Source: Cyanobacteria bacterium HKST-UBA02
GTDB lineage: Bacteria; Cyanobacteriota; Vampirovibrionia; Obscuribacterales; Obscuribacteraceae
NCBI GenBank assembly: GCA_020431945.1
Contig: JAGQHH010000353.1
Location: 1 to 16,557, forward strand
DNA length: 16,557 bases
Direction: 5' to 3'
The position numbers and the translations under genes are program-made. This document shows, piece after piece, positions 13,656-16,557 of the stretch. The notes under the pieces were generated by a model that saw nothing but the letters and a program-made list of their open reading frames with translations, was not told the DNA's origin and did no database searches. Numbering within the stretch: position 1 is the first letter of the stretch; the number at the start of each line of letters is the position of its first letter.

Positions 13656-14867
13656 ATGAAACCTCTGGAATTTTTGAGCAGCGTCCTGGGCGCTGCCGGC
13701 CGACGCCTGTCGCTAAAACGCACACCGTCCCCGGCATCCCGCCTGCGGGGAATTGCTGAGTCTCGACTCAAGGCTCAAGCAGGCAAGAAGCTTGCCGGCG
13801 GCATCGACCTCGCCTCCGGAGCCCCTGAATTCGCTACGCCCGCAATGCTGAAAGAGCTGGCTATCGATGCCATCGGCAGCGATCAGAACCAGTACAGTCA
13901 TGCCCAGGGCGACCCGATTTTACGGTCTAACATCGCCGACCAGGCGAGCCGGGACTGGGGCAGGCCCGTCGATGCCGACAGCGAGGTGACAATCACCTCC
14001 GGCACCTCGGCGGGGCTTGCAGCCATCATCCTGAGCTTCGTCGAGCCCGGTAGCGAAGTCGTGGTCTTCGAGCCCTTCTTCGAGAGCTACCTGGCAGCTA
14101 TCAAAATCGCCGGTGGCATTCCCCGGATCGTGGGTCTGGAGCCAGGCTCCTGGCGCCTCGACCGTGATGCCCTGCGCCGTGCTTTCAACCGGCGAACCCG
14201 GGCGGTCATCCTCAACACCCCGCACAATCCCACCGGCAGGGTCTTCGACTCGGGAGAAATCCGGTCGATCCTCGCTCTGGCAGAGGAATACGGGGCTGTG
14301 GTGGTGAGCGACGAAATCTACAGCCAGCTCACTTTCGACCGCAAGCACCATCTCTCGCCGGCTTCCTTCTCCGGCTACGCCGACCGTATCATCGTGGTGG
14401 ACGGGCTCTCGAAGGCCTATAACGCCACGGGCTGGCGAGTCGGTTATGTGATCGCCCCGCCGGAGCTTACTGCTTCCTTCCGGAAGATGCACTCGACCCT
14501 CGGACTCTCCGCGCCGACACCTTTCCAGGTTGCAGCCCGGTCGGTTTTCGGGGTCGATAAGGAGCCTGCCCGCGACTCGATCCTGTACCAGGAAGCAAGA
14601 GACAGGCTCTGCACGGCGCTTATCCAGGCCGGCTTCCTGCTCAGCCACCCAGAAGGAGGAGCGTTCGTGCTGGCTGACGGACTGCCCCTGACCTCCGGTC
14701 GACCGGTCACACCGGGATGGCTCCTGGACGCCACAGGCGTGCAAACGGTTTCCGGGGACCCATTCTTCGCCAGCCCGGCAAACCATGGCCGCTTCCTGCG
14801 ATTCTGCTTCGCACGCAAGCTCGAGACCATCGATAGCGCCTGCCAGGCCCTGTCGAATCTGGGCTGA
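13656..14867 (+). CDS. PLP-dependent class I aminotransferase (403 aa)
   Basis: Fold-type I aminotransferase of the aspartate / kynurenine / methionine group; cytoplasmic. The active site is complete: TSGTSAG phosphate loop (114-120), NTPHNPTGR with N191, SDEIYSQL with D219 and Y222, DGLSKAYNATGWRVGY with Schiff-base lysine K253, and FLRFCFA with the carboxylate-binding R382. Substrate specificity cannot be read from these motifs. Residues 1-45 are a basic extension before the usual start (LASGAPEF) and may be an extra helix. Start ATG 13656 has GGAG nine bases upstream; the open frame extends 24 codons further without a ribosome site. It ends in a clear terminator. It contrasts with the two lysine-less MocR domains nearby, to which it is only distantly similar. 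Confidence 0.93.
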   Translation: MKPLEFLSSVLGAAGRRLSLKRTPSPASRLRGIAESRLKAQAGKKLAGGIDLASGAPEFATPAMLKELAIDAIGSDQNQYSHAQGDPILRSNIADQASRDWGRPVDADSEVTITSGTSAGLAAIILSFVEPGSEVVVFEPFFESYLAAIKIAGGIPRIVGLEPGSWRLDRDALRRAFNRRTRAVILNTPHNPTGRVFDSGEIRSILALAEEYGAVVVSDEIYSQLTFDRKHHLSPASFSGYADRIIVVDGLSKAYNATGWRVGYVIAPPELTASFRKMHSTLGLSAPTPFQVAARSVFGVDKEPARDSILYQEARDRLCTALIQAGFLLSHPEGGAFVLADGLPLTSGRPVTPGWLLDATGVQTVSGDPFFASPANHGRFLRFCFARKLETIDSACQALSNLG

Positions 14868-14886
14868 GCCCCCTGATTCATTCTTG

Positions 14887-14930
14887 CGAAAGAGCACGGA
14901 CCATCACAGGTTTCGTGCTCTTTCGTCTTG
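14887..14930 (+). terminator. Terminator of the aminotransferase gene
   Basis: Perfect 12-bp stem CGAAAGAGCACG / CGTGCTCTTTCG (14887-14898, 14914-14925) with a 15-base loop, 19 bases past the stop, followed by TCTTGT. The T tract is interrupted but the stem is strong. Confidence 0.7.
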
Positions 14931-15316
14931 TCGGACCTTTTACTATATTTGTTAGTCGCGATCACAAAACCCAAAAATCGAGAAGCTATGACAGCCGCGC
15001 TAGGAGCTTGCTCCCTGGACCCACGCGAGCCCCGAAACCTTGACATCGCACACAAATCGAGAAGAGACACAGGTTTCACCCCGGGGGCAGGAAAGCGGCT
15101 CTGCCAGACGGCCAGATATTCAGAATGTTTTTGTATTGGCTACGTTGAATCAGAAAAGCTGCTCTGAGTAGCCTGAATCATTCTTCTCACAACTCCTACA
15201 CCCCGACTAACCCCCAAGCACTCAGTTCCTTCAGCCAACAAAGCAATTCGAACCGATACCTGCTCATGCAGACGGCTCGGGCTGGTTACGGACTGCAATA
15301 CCTGGAGATACAGCCT
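14931..15316. other. 386-bp intergenic region before adk, no gene seen
   Basis: No open frame here has a ribosome site and plausible composition. Short repeats are present: AAATCGAGAAG at 14975-14985 and 15054-15064, and CCTGAATCATTCTT at 15172-15185, a 13/14 copy of the sequence at 14872-14885 beside the aminotransferase terminator. A small hairpin GCTGCT-CTG-AGTAGC lies near 15159-15173. The adk promoter must lie here but I cannot point to it. Confidence 0.4.
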
Positions 15317-16075
15317 ATGACCAAGGTTGAATTGAAACCGCTTACCGTGTCGGAGAGGCTTCTGGAGTTCGCTCTGCGAATCTTCTGGAAGTTCCGGCCT
15401 CCGGTCTACGGTGTTTTGATGGGCGGTCCCGGCGCCGGTAAAGGAACCCTAGCAGAGGGACTGGCACCGGACCTCCAAATCGCTCATACCTCCACTGGCA
15501 ATCTTCTTCGCCGGGAGATAGCAGCCGGAACAGCCATCGGACGATTCGTCGCCCCGATCATGAAAGCCGGCGATTTCGTCCCCGACGAAATCACGCTCTA
15601 CCTGCTGGCACGAGAGCTCCGGCAGTGGAAGAACCGTCATGGAGCGATCCTCGATGGCTTCCCGCGCTCGCAAGCGCAGGCGGAACTCCTCCAGCGACTC
15701 CTCTCCGGATGGGGCGCTTCCCTCACCGCGGTCATCCTGATCGAAGTGCCCGAAGCGGACCTTATCGAGCGGATCGCCGGCAGGCGCACCTGCAGCAATA
15801 GCGACTGCGGTCGCTCTTATCACATCAAGTTTCAGCCTCCCCGCAAGGACGGCATCTGCGACAACTGCGGCAGCGAGCTGATTCAGAGAAGCGATGACAA
15901 TGAAGTCTCGATTCTCAATCGTCTCGCCATCTACAACGAGAAAACCGCTCCGCTTGTCGGGTTTTACGACCGGTCTGGTCTGCTTCATCGCGTCTCTTCC
16001 ACCAACAGCGGTGGCAAGGAAGACACCTTGCGGCAGGCTCGTGCATTCTTTTCCACTCAACAAAAGAAAGGGTAA
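15317..16075 (+). CDS. adk: Adenylate kinase with N-terminal extension and four-Cys LID
   Basis: 252 aa; catalyses ATP + AMP to 2 ADP. P-loop GGPGAGKGT at 36-44, AMP site TSTGNLLRREI (58-68) and GDFVPDEIT (85-93), DGFPRSQAQAELL (113-125), LID from ERIAGRR (151-157), and RLAIYNEKTAPL (202-213). The LID has C159, C164, C181 and C184 with CDNCG at its end, the arrangement of zinc-binding adenylate kinases, but the first pair is CX4C instead of CX2C. About 33 residues precede the P-loop strand (normally near five); they include a hydrophobic-basic helix LLEFALRIFWKFRPP that could contact membrane or partner. ATG 15317 is chosen because GGAG lies nine bases upstream; the frame opens 17 codons earlier. 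The gene is followed after 5 bp by the 133-aa gene, so they share a transcript. Confidence 0.93.
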   Translation: MTKVELKPLTVSERLLEFALRIFWKFRPPVYGVLMGGPGAGKGTLAEGLAPDLQIAHTSTGNLLRREIAAGTAIGRFVAPIMKAGDFVPDEITLYLLARELRQWKNRHGAILDGFPRSQAQAELLQRLLSGWGASLTAVILIEVPEADLIERIAGRRTCSNSDCGRSYHIKFQPPRKDGICDNCGSELIQRSDDNEVSILNRLAIYNEKTAPLVGFYDRSGLLHRVSSTNSGGKEDTLRQARAFFSTQQKKG

Positions 16076-16080
16076 CTGCG

Positions 16081-16482
16081 ATGAGACAAACTGAGCATTC
16101 GACACTCGACCTTGCCGGCACCGGCTGGTCCGTTCATGACGCCGTCACCGAAGCCGCCGCTGCTCGACTCGAAGAGCTGCGCTTCCTGGACGCCGATGGT
16201 GAAAGCGATCAGCAAGCCAGGATTCTTGACCGTCTCGGCGAAGCTGATCTTCCCGGACGGTTCCCTGCGGTGACCGAGCTCGAGAACGCCGGCTGCGATC
16301 TGGTGGCACTGGCCGAAGCTGCTGATTCGGGTCTCGACATGGACCTGTTCGGTCAGGCCTGCGAAAAGGGCCTGCCCGTGGCCGCCTTCGTTCAGAGCGT
16401 GGCTCTCGGAGACGACGAGATCGAGGACATCCACGGGATGCTTCATCTCTTCATCGACTCCGTCGGCAGCCAGCCTCACTGA
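16081..16482 (+). CDS. 133-aa acidic helical protein, unknown function, downstream of adk
   Basis: No family recognised. The product is strongly acidic (many Asp/Glu, few Lys), soluble, with no signal or TM, and mainly helical: DAVTEAAAARLEELRFLDAD near the N terminus and FGQACEKGLPVAAFVQSVAL in the C-terminal half. Start ATG 16081 follows GAAAGGGTAACTGCG, five bases after the adk stop, and the gene is closed by a strong terminator, so adk and this gene form a two-gene unit. Repeats of the type LENAGCDLVALAEAADSG hint at a small helical-repeat fold, not provable by eye. Confidence 0.75.
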   Translation: MRQTEHSTLDLAGTGWSVHDAVTEAAAARLEELRFLDADGESDQQARILDRLGEADLPGRFPAVTELENAGCDLVALAEAADSGLDMDLFGQACEKGLPVAAFVQSVALGDDEIEDIHGMLHLFIDSVGSQPH

Positions 16483-16490
16483 CGTCAATC

Positions 16491-16530
16491 GAAAGGGGCG
16501 CGAATCGAGATGATTCGCGCCCCTTTCCCC
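16491..16530 (+). terminator. Very strong terminator after the adk unit
   Basis: Perfect 16-bp stem GAAAGGGGCGCGAATC / GATTCGCGCCCCTTTC with loop GAGAT (16507-16511), eight bases past the stop. The downstream tract CCCTTTCCCC is C/T-mixed, but the stem alone is exceptionally stable. The remaining 27 bases of the window show nothing further. Confidence 0.85.
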
Positions 16531-16557
16531 TTCGGGCTGGCTCGACTGCTCGTCAGT

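Noticed and set aside
14928..15167. 79-codon plus-strand frame before adk
   Set aside because: TTG start inside the terminator tail, no ribosome site, no coherent domain.
14872..15185. Near-identical 14-mers CCTGANTCATTCTT exactly 300 bp apart around the post-aminotransferase region as possible att or insertion boundaries
   Set aside because: No integrase, no gene between them and one mismatch; too short to claim an element.

Overview
The window carries two kinds of chromosomal sequence. The left half (1-8270) is a compact, all-minus-strand cluster of ten genes, mostly with strong AGGAGG-type ribosome sites and short gaps or overlaps. The right half (8765-16557) holds two divergent MocR-type regulators and ordinary metabolic genes: folC, an aminotransferase, adenylate kinase and a small unknown. 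GC content looks moderately high (estimated by eye in the mid-50s percent). The proteins suggest a free-living bacterium of uncertain phylum. A Clp unfoldase with an N domain, an extended FtsH and a signal-peptide ChaN/Tiki-like protein all occur, but nothing in the window fixes the taxonomy. I see no rRNA, tRNA, CRISPR, transposase, integrase or phage structural gene.

Cluster, in transcription order from 8270 down: a 59-aa His/Cys-containing small protein; a 126-aa helical protein coupled to it by an ATGA overlap; a 282-aa unknown; a 120-aa three-TM protein; a 106-aa helical protein overlapping it by 20 bp; a 763-aa FtsH-type AAA+ zinc protease; a 53-aa membrane miniprotein; a 115-aa membrane protein; a 510-aa ChaN/Tiki-like domain joined to a membrane coiled coil; a 144-aa membrane coiled-coil protein; and the first 290 residues of a Clp (HSP100) ATPase that runs off the left edge. 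FtsH is followed by a 16-bp hairpin and the 53-aa gene by a short terminator-like hairpin, so the cluster may be several graded transcripts. My inference is a membrane-centred protein-quality-control module. It has two AAA+ unfoldases, one with its own protease, surrounded by small membrane and coiled-coil proteins that I cannot assign to known families.

Regulators: the minus-strand (8765-10213) and plus-strand (10475-11959) MocR-like proteins share a 261-bp divergent intergenic region with a perfect 15-bp inverted repeat. In both, the PLP-binding lysine of the aminotransferase-like domain is replaced (Gln322 and Ser335) within a shared SFW motif. They may be PLP-independent sensors. The 494 bp between the first regulator and the cluster holds a terminator and two nested pairs of 9-bp direct repeats, and is the likely promoter region of the cluster.

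Housekeeping part: folC (minus) is convergent with the second regulator and divergent from a class I aminotransferase with an intact active site (plus), which ends in a 12-bp hairpin. A 390-bp gap follows. Then come an adenylate kinase with an N-terminal extension and a four-Cys LID, and, 5 bp later, a 133-aa acidic unknown. The pair is closed by a very strong 16-bp terminator hairpin.
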